From: Sphingobium indicum B90A
Lineage (GTDB): Bacteria; Pseudomonadota; Alphaproteobacteria; Sphingomonadales; Sphingomonadaceae
NCBI RefSeq assembly: GCF_000264945.2
Contig: NZ_CP013070.1
Coordinates: forward strand, 3,304,501-3,368,500
Reading direction: 5' to 3'
DNA length: 64,000 bases
Of this stretch, positions 36,824-45,962 are shown piece by piece. Made by a program: the position numbers and the translations under genes. Position 1 is the first letter of the stretch, and each line of letters opens with the position of its first letter. Below the pieces are notes generated by a model, which saw only the letters and a list, made by a program, of their open reading frames with translations, had not been told where the DNA came from and did no database searches.

Positions 36824-37160
36824 CCGCCTCTGGCGGATGTGATCTTGGCTGGAGGCGGCGGCGCGCTTCCGGCTTGGCCGTTGAAAACCGCCGCCCGCGT
36901 CGCGGCAGCCGCCATGCCCTGCCGCGCAGCGCCGCCGCCAATATTGGCCGGCCTGGATTCCGGCAATATCGCATGGCGGATGATGCGTGATCGTGCCGTG
37001 CCGTACGCGCAATGGTCGCTTAAGGTGGCGCTGCGAGATTCGGAAAAAGGGAAACTCATCAGCTTATCAGCCGGATTTGCTTGCCATGCCCCGCCGAGTC
37101 TAGAAGAGAGGGGACGATGAAGATCAGTGACGATATTTCCTTCCTGCGGGACGCGCCGGC
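36824..37160. other. 337-bp gap between maeB and the flavin reductase
   Basis: No convincing gene or strong terminator is seen. At the end, GAGAGGGGACG precedes ATG at 37117 that opens a 15-codon frame (MKISDDISFLRDAPA), stopping at 37164 and overlapping the flavin reductase start by four bases. It could be a short translationally coupled leader, or chance. Confidence 0.4.
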
Positions 37161-37661
37161 ATGAGCGAGGCCGTCGCCTTCGACAGCGGCACTTTCCGCC
37201 GGGTGCTGGGCCATTATCCGACCGGCGTCTGCGTGGTGACGGCAGTGGCAGGCGACGATGCGCCGACCGGCATGGTGGTCGGCTCCTTCACCTCCGTCTC
37301 GCTCGATCCGCCCCTGGTCGCATTCTTCCCGGCCAAGAATTCGCACAGTTGGCCCCGCATCGAAAAGGCGGGGAAATTCTGCGTCAACATCCTCGCCAGC
37401 GACCAGAAGCCGCTCTGCCAGCAATTTTCGAGCAAGGGCGCGAACGACAAGTTCGCGGGCGTGACGCATCGGGTGTCGGCCAATGGCTCCCCGATACTGG
37501 ACGGGGTGGTGGCCTGGATCGACTGCCGGCTCGAAGCCGTGCATGAAGCGGGCGACCATTATATCGTGCTGGGCCGGGTCATCGCGCTGGAGGTGGAAAC
37601 GCCCGGCAAGCCGCTGCTTTTCTTCCAGGGCGACTATGGCGAGTTCGCGCATCTGAGCTGA
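37161..37661 (+). CDS. Flavin reductase family protein
   Basis: A 166-residue FMN-binding split-barrel flavin reductase. HYPTGVCVVTAVAGD near the start and MVVGSFTSVSLDPPLVAFF are the FMN-binding signature; GDYGEF closes the fold. Such proteins supply reduced flavin to two-component monooxygenases or act as FMN oxidoreductases. No monooxygenase gene is next to it, so the partner is unknown. It converges with the LuxR gene, with only 11 bp between stops. Confidence 0.87.
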   Translation: MSEAVAFDSGTFRRVLGHYPTGVCVVTAVAGDDAPTGMVVGSFTSVSLDPPLVAFFPAKNSHSWPRIEKAGKFCVNILASDQKPLCQQFSSKGANDKFAGVTHRVSANGSPILDGVVAWIDCRLEAVHEAGDHYIVLGRVIALEVETPGKPLLFFQGDYGEFAHLS

Positions 37662-37672
37662 GCGTCCAGCCC

Positions 37673-38407
37673 TTAATCCTGGCCGCCGCCCTTCAACAGA
37701 TGCGCGACGATCTGCGTGCGGTTGGACGCGCCGTTCACCGCCATGATCGCCCGCACATGGACCTTCACCGTGCTTTCGCTGATGTTCAGCCGCTGGGCGA
37801 TGTCCTTGTTGGAGGCGCCCTGCGCGAGCAGGCGCAGCACGTCGCGCTGCCGCTTGGTCAGCAGCTTGGACTTGTCCACCGCCAGCGCGATCCGCTCGTT
37901 GAGGCCGCCGGCCCTGTCGGGCGGGCGCATGTGCAGCGCGGCGGCGAGCGGTGCCGGATAGACCGCAAGCCCCTCCTTCAACAGGAACAGCACCCGCTGC
38001 ATGGTGACGATGCCGGTGCTGGACCGCAGCAGGGCCTGCGTCCCTGCGGCGACGGCCGCCTGCATCAGCGCTTCATTGCCATGGTCGGCGATCACCAGGA
38101 TGGCGGCGGCCGGCCATAGCTGCTTCGCCTGCGCGATCTGCAGCGGCAGGGCGGCGCTTTCCAGTTCGGAATCCCCCGTCTGGAACAGGATGATGTCGGG
38201 CGGCTCCCCGGCCTTGGACTGGTCCAGGCTGGACTGCTGCATTATGCGGACGCCCGCCGCCTCCAGCGCGACGGCGATGCAGGCCCGGCGAAGCGGGCTC
38301 CCGTCCAGGATCAGCAAGGTGAGACGGGGGGCATCCTCTTCCACTATTACGCTTTCGAAACGAATGGGAGGCGAAGCCGCCTGCTTCAAGGGCGGGAGGC
38401 GGCTCAT
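37673..38407 (-). CDS. LuxR-type regulator with degenerate receiver domain (1)
   Basis: A 244-residue protein with a receiver-like domain (about 27-145) and a GerE/LuxR helix-turn-helix (about 180-240, KRQRDVLRLLAQGASNKDIA then STVKVHVRAIM). The site of phosphorylation is not conserved: the end of strand 3 reads DIILFQTGD, with Gln76 where Asp is expected, and Arg128 replaces the usual Lys. Phosphorylation-independent action is likely. Its ATG overlaps the stop of the Wzc-like gene (ATGA, 38404-38407), so it is co-expressed with the polysaccharide co-polymerase and is a good candidate for its regulator. Confidence 0.85.
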   Translation of the reverse strand: MSRLPPLKQAASPPIRFESVIVEEDAPRLTLLILDGSPLRRACIAVALEAAGVRIMQQSSLDQSKAGEPPDIILFQTGDSELESAALPLQIAQAKQLWPAAAILVIADHGNEALMQAAVAAGTQALLRSSTGIVTMQRVLFLLKEGLAVYPAPLAAALHMRPPDRAGGLNERIALAVDKSKLLTKRQRDVLRLLAQGASNKDIAQRLNISESTVKVHVRAIMAVNGASNRTQIVAHLLKGGGQD

Positions 38408-40677
38408 GCCGCCTTGCGCGTAAAGGCGTGGCGGACACGGTCCGCCCAGCTCCGCCGGACGGGGAAGCTGTCGGAATAATAGGCGGCCGACCCCATGTAG
38501 AACTGGACGGCGTCGCCATAGCCGCGGCGGGCATGTTCCTCATAATCGACCTGGTTGAACACGGCGCCGACCACCTGGTTGTTCACCATCTGGAGCGAAG
38601 CGCGCAACTGTTCGACCGTCGTATGCCCCCATCGCACGACCATCAGCGTCGAATCCGCCAGGGAGGACAGGGTACGCGCATCGCGCACGGCCAATATGGC
38701 GGGCGCGTTGATGACCACCAGGTCGAACCGATCGCGCAGGTCGTCCAGCAGGCGGCCGACCTGCCAGCCCTGCACCACGGCGGCCGGATTGCGGATCTGC
38801 TCCCGGGTGCTGAGCACCACAGGCATCAGCGCGACGGGCGCCGCGCCCTCGGCGGCGTCATGGTCCACATGGCGCTCGGCCTGCGGGATCAGGCGGCGGC
38901 TTTCGCCCGCGTGGGTCAGCACCTCGATCAGGTCCGGCGTGTCGGAACCGTCCTGGATCGAACGCAGGATGCTGGGGCCGGGGCGGCGCAGGTCGAGGTC
39001 GACCACGATGGCGCGGCGGCCCATCGACGCGGCGGCCGCCGCCAGCGTCAGCGCCACGCTGGACTTGCCGTCGCCCGGCAGGGGCGACGTCACCAGCACC
39101 CGCTGGCTCGTCCCCTGGTGGGGCAGTTCCTCGATCTCGCTGGCAAGATTGCGGGCGATCTCCGTGAACAACGATTGCGGCTCCGTCGTCACCGGATTGT
39201 CCTCGATCGTCGCGGGGATCGGTTCCTCCAGCTTCGGCAGCATCGCCAGGGTCCGCAGGCCGAAGAGACGGCGAAGCTGGTCGCCGCTGCGCAGCCGGTT
39301 GTCGAACATCTCCATCCCCAGCACGATCAGGAAGGCGAGGACGGAGGAGCCGACGAACGCGGCCAGCGCCATTTTCTTGGGCGCGGGCGCGACGGGCTGG
39401 AGCGGCACGGCGGCGGCCGACACCATGGTCGAGTTGACGCCGGTGGTCTGGAGTTCCGACTGCACCGTCTGGGCGCGCTGCGCCGTGGTGAGATAGGCCT
39501 GCCGCGCCACCTCCGCCCGGCGGTCGAGAATGGAAAGGTCGACCAGATTGGCATTGTTGCGGAAGGCGGCGCCGGTCATGGCGTTGAGCTTCGCCTGCAA
39601 CTGGCCCGCCCGGGCGGAGGCGGCGTTCGCCTCCGCCAGCGCCATCGCCCGTTCGCGCCCGGCATCGGTGTCGTTCTTCGTCTGCTGGGTTGCGACGACG
39701 GACGCGCGCTCCTGCACCAGCGCCCTGCTGACCTGCACGATCTGGGCCGACAGCGCCTGCATCTGCGGATGGTTCGCGCCCATCTGGACGGAAATTTCGG
39801 AGCGCTGGCGAACCAGGTCGTCATACTGCTTCTGCAGATTGTCGAGCGCTGGGGAGGACGCGCCCGCCACTGTCCGCATGCTGGCGGCGCGGCTGACGCC
39901 GGCCGCCTGCGCCTGCATCGCGCTGCTCATCGCGGCGGTGGAGGCGGCCTCCACGGCGATGCGGTTCATCTGCTGATAGTCCTCCGCGCTGCCCGCGCCC
40001 ATCGGCATCAGGTGTTGGCGGCGGAAATCGGCAACGGCGCGCTCGGCCAGTTCCACCTCATGGGCCAGGCGCTTGGTCTCCTTGTCGAGCGCCGTGCTGA
40101 GGCCGTTGCGCCAGGTCTGGCGGCGCTGCGATCGCATCTTCTGAAGGCTGTCGACGAAACGGTTGGCGATCCGCGCCGCCAGTTCCGCCTTGCGCGACTG
40201 GACGGTGATGTCGATGAAGTCGGAATCGGTGGAGCTGACCACGCGGGTGGTCTTGGTAAGCTGCGCGGCGGCCTGCTGCACCGTCATCTGGACGCCGTGC
40301 GTGAAGGCCTGGTTGCGGTTGAGGTTGAGGTCGCGCACCACCTGCTCCGCCAGCGCCTGCGAGCGGTATATGCGCGCTTCATTGGCGACGCGCTGCTGGT
40401 TGCGGGTGGCGTCGGCCTGGTTGGAGCCGGTGGAATCGTTCAGTTCCACCTGCACGGTCGCCGTCGCTTCGTAGCGGTTGGGCAGTTGCAACTGGACGAT
40501 CAGCACCACCAGGACGCAGGCGATGACGATGCTGGCGACCAGCTTCATGTGGCGGCGGAGCAGGAACCAGATCTGCCGCGCCGACATCTGCTGCAACTCG
40601 AAGGACAGGTCGCGCGGCTTTTCCGCGCCGCCGCCCGCAGCGGCGCCATCGATCAGGGTGAGCTGTGCAGACGCCAT
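38404..40677 (-). CDS. Wzc-type polysaccharide co-polymerase / tyrosine autokinase-like protein
   Basis: A 757-residue inner-membrane protein with an N-terminal Wzz domain flanked by two transmembrane helices (about 45-65 and 430-450), a long periplasmic coiled region, and a C-terminal BY-kinase domain. Walker A is SPLPGDGKSS (531-540) and Walker A' is VVDLDLRRPG (Asp560, Asp562). Walker B reads DLVVINAPAIL, with Asn657 where the family has Asp. The C-terminal tail has tyrosines at 712, 720, 727, 733 and 734. It controls chain length and export of a surface polysaccharide. GGGAGA precedes the ATG. Confidence 0.88.
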   Translation of the reverse strand: MASAQLTLIDGAAAGGGAEKPRDLSFELQQMSARQIWFLLRRHMKLVASIVIACVLVVLIVQLQLPNRYEATATVQVELNDSTGSNQADATRNQQRVANEARIYRSQALAEQVVRDLNLNRNQAFTHGVQMTVQQAAAQLTKTTRVVSSTDSDFIDITVQSRKAELAARIANRFVDSLQKMRSQRRQTWRNGLSTALDKETKRLAHEVELAERAVADFRRQHLMPMGAGSAEDYQQMNRIAVEAASTAAMSSAMQAQAAGVSRAASMRTVAGASSPALDNLQKQYDDLVRQRSEISVQMGANHPQMQALSAQIVQVSRALVQERASVVATQQTKNDTDAGRERAMALAEANAASARAGQLQAKLNAMTGAAFRNNANLVDLSILDRRAEVARQAYLTTAQRAQTVQSELQTTGVNSTMVSAAAVPLQPVAPAPKKMALAAFVGSSVLAFLIVLGMEMFDNRLRSGDQLRRLFGLRTLAMLPKLEEPIPATIEDNPVTTEPQSLFTEIARNLASEIEELPHQGTSQRVLVTSPLPGDGKSSVALTLAAAAASMGRRAIVVDLDLRRPGPSILRSIQDGSDTPDLIEVLTHAGESRRLIPQAERHVDHDAAEGAAPVALMPVVLSTREQIRNPAAVVQGWQVGRLLDDLRDRFDLVVINAPAILAVRDARTLSSLADSTLMVVRWGHTTVEQLRASLQMVNNQVVGAVFNQVDYEEHARRGYGDAVQFYMGSAAYYSDSFPVRRSWADRVRHAFTRKAA

Positions 40678-41000
40678 GATAATCTCCCGCTCGCATCGGC
40701 GCGCGGACGCGCCCCGCCGTCAGGGCTGTCCCAACGAGGCGATAGTGCGGGTTGCGGCGCAAGAGAGCAAAAGCGCATCGGGGACCGGCGATGCGCATAG
40801 GTGCTAACCCTTCGGATCGAGGCGCGGCCCCATGCCCCGCCCGGACCGGATACCGATCCATGACGCCCCGAACGCGCCATGCATGCGTTTACGGCCTAAA
40901 CATTTCTGATGCGTGTCTGACTATTCCGGATCGTCCCATTCCGCGCCATTGTGCGAAAGTTGAGCGAGGATAAGAACGCTCCGCATCAGGGGTTGGCCAC
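40678..41000. other. Divergent promoter region upstream of the Wzc-like gene
   Basis: This 323-bp gap separates the minus-strand Wzc-like gene from the plus-strand dioxygenase-like gene. It should hold the promoters of both. AT content is higher at about 40890-40970. No repeat, hairpin or recognisable operator is seen, and short frames in it have no coding support. Confidence 0.5.
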
Positions 41001-41981
41001 ATGATCGCGGAGTTGGCATATCAGGAACTGGAACCGGGCTCGCTCGCCCGGCTGTTCGGCGCGGGCTGCGCCGCGGTGCTGGTGCGCTGCCCGGACGTCG
41101 TCGCCGGGCTGTGGCGCGGATTGCTGGAGGACAGGGCGGAGCAGATGCCCTGGGAAGCGCCGCTGGTCGACATGGCGCGCAACTATCACGGCAGCGGCGA
41201 CATCACCGCCAGCCTGGGCGACCTCTTCTACTTCCAGCCTGGGCGCCACGGCTATATCGCCCGGAAAATGGCCCTTTCCCATGATGAGGGGGAGGATCAT
41301 GCCACCATGTATCCCCCCTATTTCGTGCAGGGTGCGCAGCATTATGCGCCCCGGCAGGCGCTGCTGGACCAATGCTGGGCGGTTGGCTACCGGCTGATGG
41401 CGGCGCTCGCGCCGGAGGGGACGCCGCCCCGCCATTTCCAGGTCGTGGTGCAAAGGCTGAAATATCAGGAAAACGCGGGCGATTTCGACCGGCTGGGCGC
41501 GCTGGCCCGCAATTCGCTGGGGCGATGGGGCCGGGCGGGCTGCGCGCTGGACGAAAGGCGGTGGCAGGCGGCGGGCGCGCTCAGCCCGCGCGGCCTGTCC
41601 GACCTGTATGGGCTGCTGGCCGATGCGCCTGTCCTGGGACGGCTGCTGCGGGGCGTCAACCGGCTGTTGCTGCGCCGCGACCGCAGCAGGGACATCGCGC
41701 CGGGCCAGAAGCTGATAGAGGGCGCGCATTTCGACCATCGCTATTTTTCCGCCCTGTGCGGCGAACGGGCGCAGATGCTGACGCAGGTCTTCGCCGGCGG
41801 GCGATGGATCGACCTGCCGATCGATCGCGGGACGCTCGCGGTCATTCCCGGCAGCATGGCGACGCAGGCCTATGGCGTGCGGCACGTGCTGCACCGCGTG
41901 CTGCATGTGGAAAAGCCGGGCCAGACCGGCGGCGGCGATCCACGCACGGACAATGTGACGCTGCTGATCGGGTCGGCTTGA
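41001..41981 (+). CDS. 2-oxoglutarate/Fe(II)-type dioxygenase-like protein (IPNS-like fold)
   Basis: A 326-residue protein of uncertain function. The C-terminal third has the pattern of the isopenicillin-N-synthase/2OG oxygenase family. His243-x-Asp245 (GAHFDHRYF) and His298 (VLHRVLH) are spaced like the metal triad; Arg315 near DNVTLLIG may bind the co-substrate; and the RWIDLP and GTLAVIPGS segments match the strand order. The N-terminal part is not recognised. It lies divergent to the Wzc-like gene and convergent with the polymerase gene, so a role in decorating the surface polysaccharide or a precursor is an inference. Confidence 0.6.
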   Translation: MIAELAYQELEPGSLARLFGAGCAAVLVRCPDVVAGLWRGLLEDRAEQMPWEAPLVDMARNYHGSGDITASLGDLFYFQPGRHGYIARKMALSHDEGEDHATMYPPYFVQGAQHYAPRQALLDQCWAVGYRLMAALAPEGTPPRHFQVVVQRLKYQENAGDFDRLGALARNSLGRWGRAGCALDERRWQAAGALSPRGLSDLYGLLADAPVLGRLLRGVNRLLLRRDRSRDIAPGQKLIEGAHFDHRYFSALCGERAQMLTQVFAGGRWIDLPIDRGTLAVIPGSMATQAYGVRHVLHRVLHVEKPGQTGGGDPRTDNVTLLIGSA

Positions 41982-42001
41982 GGAAGGGGAAAGAGGGTGG
42001 A

Positions 42002-42059
42002 GGGCGGACGTTAATGTCCGCCCCAGATTGAATCGTGCTCCTGCGAAGGCAGGAGCACG
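42002..42059. repeat. Two hairpins between convergent genes (one family A palindrome)
   Basis: GGGCGGAC and GTCCGCCC (42002-42023, six-base loop) form one stem. A single family A palindrome, CGTGCTCCTGC-GAAG-GCAGGAGCACG, follows at 42034-42059. Together they sit between the dioxygenase-like gene and the polymerase gene, which converge. They are likely to end both transcripts. Confidence 0.75.
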
Positions 42060-42099
42060 TCGCGTTTCGATGGGCAAACCGACGGTATCGCCGCCCCGC

Positions 42100-43425
42100 C
42101 TATAATGCCGGCAAGGGCTGCGGCCCTACCGGCCGCGCATAGATCAGCCGCGCCGCTTCCGGAAAGGCCTTGCGGGGGACATAGATGGTCGCCAGCGCCA
42201 CCATCACCGGCATCACCCACATGCGCGAATACATGTGCGGATAGGACAGGGTGTAGATCAGGAACACCAACACCACCGCCACCGCCATCGCGCCCTTGTC
42301 GCGGCTGACGCGTAGCCCGTTCGCCGCCAGCAGGACGATCAGCCCCAGCAGGACGATCAGCCCGCAAAAGGCGATCGCGCCACCCTCGTTCCAGATCAGC
42401 AGGAACAGGTTGTGCACCGGATTGTCATAGGCGCTGAGTTCGCGATAGCGGTCCACGCCCATGCCGATGACGGTATAGTCCTCGGCAAATCCCCAGGCTT
42501 CCTCCATGAGCTGCGATCGGTTGAGGAACGTCCCCGCCTGGTTGATGTCGCCGCTCTCCACGGCATTGCCGACGCGCTCCTGGAACGCCTTGGGCAGCGG
42601 GGCGCCGCTGGCGAGGAACAGCCCGGCCGCCACCGCCACCGCCAGCCCCAGGCGGAAGATGTAGCGCACGCCCATCAGCAGCAACGTCGCGAAGATCGCC
42701 AGCAGCGAGGCTGAAAATCCGGTGAAGGACGCGCTCAGCATCAGGCCCCAGAGCAGCAGGACCAGGCAGGCGAGCCCGGCCACGCCCCCGATCAGCCGGT
42801 GGCGCATCGAATAGAGCAGCATCGGCAGCGAGAAGGCGACGACCGCCCCATTGGGATTGGGCTGGCCCGCCATGGACCCCAGCCGCCCATTGCCGGTGAT
42901 GAAGCCGTCGCCCAGCCAGTGCAGCGTGTCGCTATAGGTGAGGAAGGAACTGGCGGCGATGCCCACCGCTTCGGAACAGGCGATGCCCAGCATGAAGACC
43001 AGCGGCGCCTTGCGGATCGTGCCTTCCTCCTGCTGCATCAGCAGGATCGGGATGCAGAGGAAGGCGACGGTATATTGCAGGGCGATGTTTACCCAGCGCA
43101 GCGGATCGCCGTTGATGATCGACCCGATGAACAGCCCGCCCAGCATCATCACCAGCCCCGCGAGCCAGAAGGGCGTGAGCGAGCGGAAGGGCGTGACGCT
43201 CAGCCGGCCGCGCAACGCGGAAATGGAGAAGCTGATGAGGAAGAAGAGGTCGGAAAAGGTGAGATTGATCTGGCCGACGCGCAGCAGGCCCCAACCGCTG
43301 AGGAAGATCGCGATCAGCAGGCAGCCGCGCGCGATCCTGTCCCAGATTTCCTCATGCGCGGCCGGAACATGCGGCGCGGCGGCCGATGCTGGACCGTGTG
43401 GGGCAGGGCTGGCGAGAATCGTCAC
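42100..43425 (-). CDS. O-antigen ligase/Wzy-type polysaccharide polymerase
   Basis: About 441 residues with ten to twelve hydrophobic helices and the Wzy_C/O-antigen-ligase pattern: a long periplasmic loop with GMGVDRYRELSAYDNPVHNLFLLIWNEGG in two pieces, where the His and Arg are typical of the family. It would join repeat units of the polysaccharide on the periplasmic side. The GTG at 43425 (VTILASPAPHG) is the proposed start; the frame is open far upstream and the true start is uncertain. It lies divergent to the sulfotransferase gene across a 201-bp gap. Confidence 0.82.
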   Translation of the reverse strand: MTILASPAPHGPASAAAPHVPAAHEEIWDRIARGCLLIAIFLSGWGLLRVGQINLTFSDLFFLISFSISALRGRLSVTPFRSLTPFWLAGLVMMLGGLFIGSIINGDPLRWVNIALQYTVAFLCIPILLMQQEEGTIRKAPLVFMLGIACSEAVGIAASSFLTYSDTLHWLGDGFITGNGRLGSMAGQPNPNGAVVAFSLPMLLYSMRHRLIGGVAGLACLVLLLWGLMLSASFTGFSASLLAIFATLLLMGVRYIFRLGLAVAVAAGLFLASGAPLPKAFQERVGNAVESGDINQAGTFLNRSQLMEEAWGFAEDYTVIGMGVDRYRELSAYDNPVHNLFLLIWNEGGAIAFCGLIVLLGLIVLLAANGLRVSRDKGAMAVAVVLVFLIYTLSYPHMYSRMWVMPVMVALATIYVPRKAFPEAARLIYARPVGPQPLPAL

Positions 43426-43626
43426 GGCCTTGGAAGCTGCGCCTCGCGCCGTTCCCGCGCAAACGCCCTTCGGGGCAGGGCATGGGGCGATTCCAGCCAG
43501 CCCGCCTATCCGAATTTGCCGGAGGATCAGCCTTGTGATCCGTTGAAATGCCCTTGCGACTGACGGGATAACGGCAGCCGAGCGCCGCCGGACCGGCAGG
43601 GCGTCTAGCACGACGAGGATGACCCG

Positions 43627-44631
43627 GTGACCGATGCGATCCTGCCCCTGCGCAACAGCGAACCGCCGGCGACGGTGGAGCAGGCCGTCGACCTTTCGCC
43701 CTCCGCCGCGCGGCAGGGATCGGTCAGGCTGATCTATGTGGCCGGCTATGGGCGGAGCGGGACGACCCTGCTCGACATCGCGCTGGGCGAGCATCCGGCG
43801 ATCATGGGCGCGGGCGAGGTGACGACGCTGGCGCGGCATGTCTGGGACCGCGGCGAATATTGCGCCTGCGGGGCGCGGGTGCGGGACTGCCCGCAATGGA
43901 ATGCCATCGTCACGCGCTGGACGCAGGGCGAACCGGACGGGTTCCTGGCCCGCTATCGCCGCGCGCAGGAACGGACGGAGGCGCTCCTGGCCCCGGCGCG
44001 GCTGCTGCGCCTGCCGGGATGGCGCGACCATGTTCGCCGAACCGTCAAATTGCTGCGCGGCATGGCGCTGGTGTCGGGACGGCCGATACTGGTCGATTCC
44101 TCGAAACTGCCGGGACGGGCCTTCGCGCTGGCGGCGATGCCGGGCGTCGACCTGCATGTCGTGCATGTGGTGCGCGACGGGCGCGGCGTCGCCTGGTCGC
44201 TGATGAAGGGGCACAGCCGCAGCGTCGAAAAGGGGGTGCAGCGCGAATTGCGGCCCAAGCCGCTGCTCTACACCGCCCTGCGCTGGGCGATGGTGAATGT
44301 CGCGGCGGAACTGCTGTGCCGCCGGGTCGGGCCGGGGCGCAGCATCCGCGTGCGCTACGAGGATTTCGTCGACGACCCGCGCGGCACCATCGGGCGGATC
44401 GTCGCGCTGGTGGGGGAGGCGCCGCATCTGCCCGCCGCCGACCTTGCCCCCTTCGCCCCGCAGCACCAGGTCGCGGGCAGCCGCCATCGCATGCAGAAAT
44501 CGCTCAGCATCAGGGGCGATGATCGGTGGAAGCGGGAGATGCCGGGGTGGAAGCGGCGGCTGTTCACCCTGTTGTGCGCGCCCTTGCTGCGGCGATACGG
44601 CTATGCCTTGCGCCGCGGGGGCGCGGCATGA
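43627..44631 (+). CDS. Sulfotransferase (PAPS-dependent)
   Basis: A 334-residue sulfotransferase. The PAPS 5'-phosphosulfate loop is YGRSGTTLLD near residue 45, and the 3'-phosphate segment is VVRDGRGVAWS. A CACGARVRDC cluster is of the type seen in bacterial Sulfotransfer_3 proteins. It starts with GTG and ends with an ATGA overlap to the lipoprotein gene. It would transfer sulfate to a sugar or protein made by this locus; the acceptor is unknown. First gene of a five-gene coupled operon (43627-50171). Confidence 0.88.
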   Translation: MTDAILPLRNSEPPATVEQAVDLSPSAARQGSVRLIYVAGYGRSGTTLLDIALGEHPAIMGAGEVTTLARHVWDRGEYCACGARVRDCPQWNAIVTRWTQGEPDGFLARYRRAQERTEALLAPARLLRLPGWRDHVRRTVKLLRGMALVSGRPILVDSSKLPGRAFALAAMPGVDLHVVHVVRDGRGVAWSLMKGHSRSVEKGVQRELRPKPLLYTALRWAMVNVAAELLCRRVGPGRSIRVRYEDFVDDPRGTIGRIVALVGEAPHLPAADLAPFAPQHQVAGSRHRMQKSLSIRGDDRWKREMPGWKRRLFTLLCAPLLRRYGYALRRGGAA

Positions 44632-45962
44632 GGCGTCTGCTGGCCGGCATGCTGCTGCCCGTCGTGATCGCGGGCTGTTCCGGCGCGGGCAGCGAATCGC
44701 GGGCGCAGCCGGTGAAGGGCGACCCCGCCTTTCCCGGCGCGGTCGGCTATGGCGCGGCGGCCAAGGGCGGGCGCGGCGGGCGTATCCTGGGCGTCGACAC
44801 GCTGGCCGACGGCGGGCCTGGGTCGCTTCGCGCCTGCATCGACGCCACCGGACCCCGCGTCTGCATATTCCGGGTGAGCGGCACGATCCGCTTCACCACG
44901 CGCCCGCCGGTGATCGCCAATCCCTATCTCACCATAGCGGGGCAAACGGCGCCGGGCGGCGGCATCGTCATCGCCCATGCGGGCGGCGCGGAAGGGCGCA
45001 CGCCGATCCTCATCAAGAACACGCACGACATCGTCATCCGCCATGTCCGCGTGCGCAACGACCGCACCGGCACCCATCGCGGGTCGGAGGACAGCTTCAC
45101 CATAGAGAATAGCCGCCAGGTGATCATCGACCATGTCAGCGCAAGCTGGGCGCGGGACGAACTGATCAACGGCTATGGCGACAATGACTGGATCACGATC
45201 AGCAACTCGATCTTTGCGGAGGGCATTCCGCGCCACGACAAATGCGCGCTGCTGGCGAGCGACCCGAAGGGGCCGCAGCATTTGAGCTTCATCGGCAATA
45301 TCTGCGCCCATAATGGCGACCGCAATCCGGACCTCAACTTCCCCCCCGGCTCCTGCGCGGAGGTGATCAACAACATCCTCTATAACGGCCAGTCGGAATT
45401 CGCGGAGATCTGGGAGAGCTTCGGCGGCGTTCCCGTCTCGCTGATCGGCAACAGCTTCATCGCGGGGCGGAACACCCGGCCGGACACGGTCGGGGTCGCG
45501 CGCAACGTCATGGGGTCGAAGGGGATGGCGAGGGTCTATCTTGCCGACAACCGCTTCGACGGGGATTTCGTCCATCTCTCCCCCCTGTTGAAGGAGGCGG
45601 AGGTGGACCGGCCGCCCTGCCCGCCGACCGTCGCCGCCGAACCGGCGGAAGCGGCCTATAGAGCGGTGCTGAGCGATGCGGGCGCCTTTCCCCGCGACCC
45701 TTTCGACCGGCGAATCGTCAAACAGGTGCGCGAACGCAAGGGGCATATCGTGAAGCAGCCCGGCCTGATCGACGATCCGGAACCGGGAGCGCCCTATGCC
45801 GATGCGGACGGCGACGGCATGGACGACCTGTGGGAGGCGGAGCATGGCGCCGATCCGCGCAAGGCCGATCCCTGGGCCGATGCCGACGGGGACGGCCTGG
45901 CCAATCTCGACCAGTTCCTGGACCAGCGGGCGCGCGACCTGATGGACGGGGTTGCGCCATGA
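44628..45962 (+). CDS. Pectate-lyase-like (right-handed beta-helix) lipoprotein
   Basis: A 444-residue protein with a lipoprotein signal peptide ending VVIAGCSGAGS (lipobox cysteine at about 17) and a Pel-type beta-helix: GAVGYGAAAKGGRGG, GPGSLRACID, NTHDIVIRHVRVR, DHVSASWA and NNILYNGQ are the recurring pectate-lyase pattern. The C-terminus has two DADGDG repeats like thrombospondin type 3 calcium sites. It is likely to cleave or bind an acidic polysaccharide at the outer membrane. In sphingan loci a lyase of this kind accompanies the secretion genes. It overlaps both neighbours by four bases. Confidence 0.83.
   Translation: MRRLLAGMLLPVVIAGCSGAGSESRAQPVKGDPAFPGAVGYGAAAKGGRGGRILGVDTLADGGPGSLRACIDATGPRVCIFRVSGTIRFTTRPPVIANPYLTIAGQTAPGGGIVIAHAGGAEGRTPILIKNTHDIVIRHVRVRNDRTGTHRGSEDSFTIENSRQVIIDHVSASWARDELINGYGDNDWITISNSIFAEGIPRHDKCALLASDPKGPQHLSFIGNICAHNGDRNPDLNFPPGSCAEVINNILYNGQSEFAEIWESFGGVPVSLIGNSFIAGRNTRPDTVGVARNVMGSKGMARVYLADNRFDGDFVHLSPLLKEAEVDRPPCPPTVAAEPAEAAYRAVLSDAGAFPRDPFDRRIVKQVRERKGHIVKQPGLIDDPEPGAPYADADGDGMDDLWEAEHGADPRKADPWADADGDGLANLDQFLDQRARDLMDGVAP

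Noticed and set aside
34520..37012. An 830-codon minus-strand frame opposite maeB
   Set aside because: A reverse shadow of a GC-rich gene, without motifs.
43426..44487. The long upstream extension of the polymerase frame
   Set aside because: It runs antisense through the sulfotransferase gene and is Arg/His-rich; the hydrophobic protein starts near 43425.
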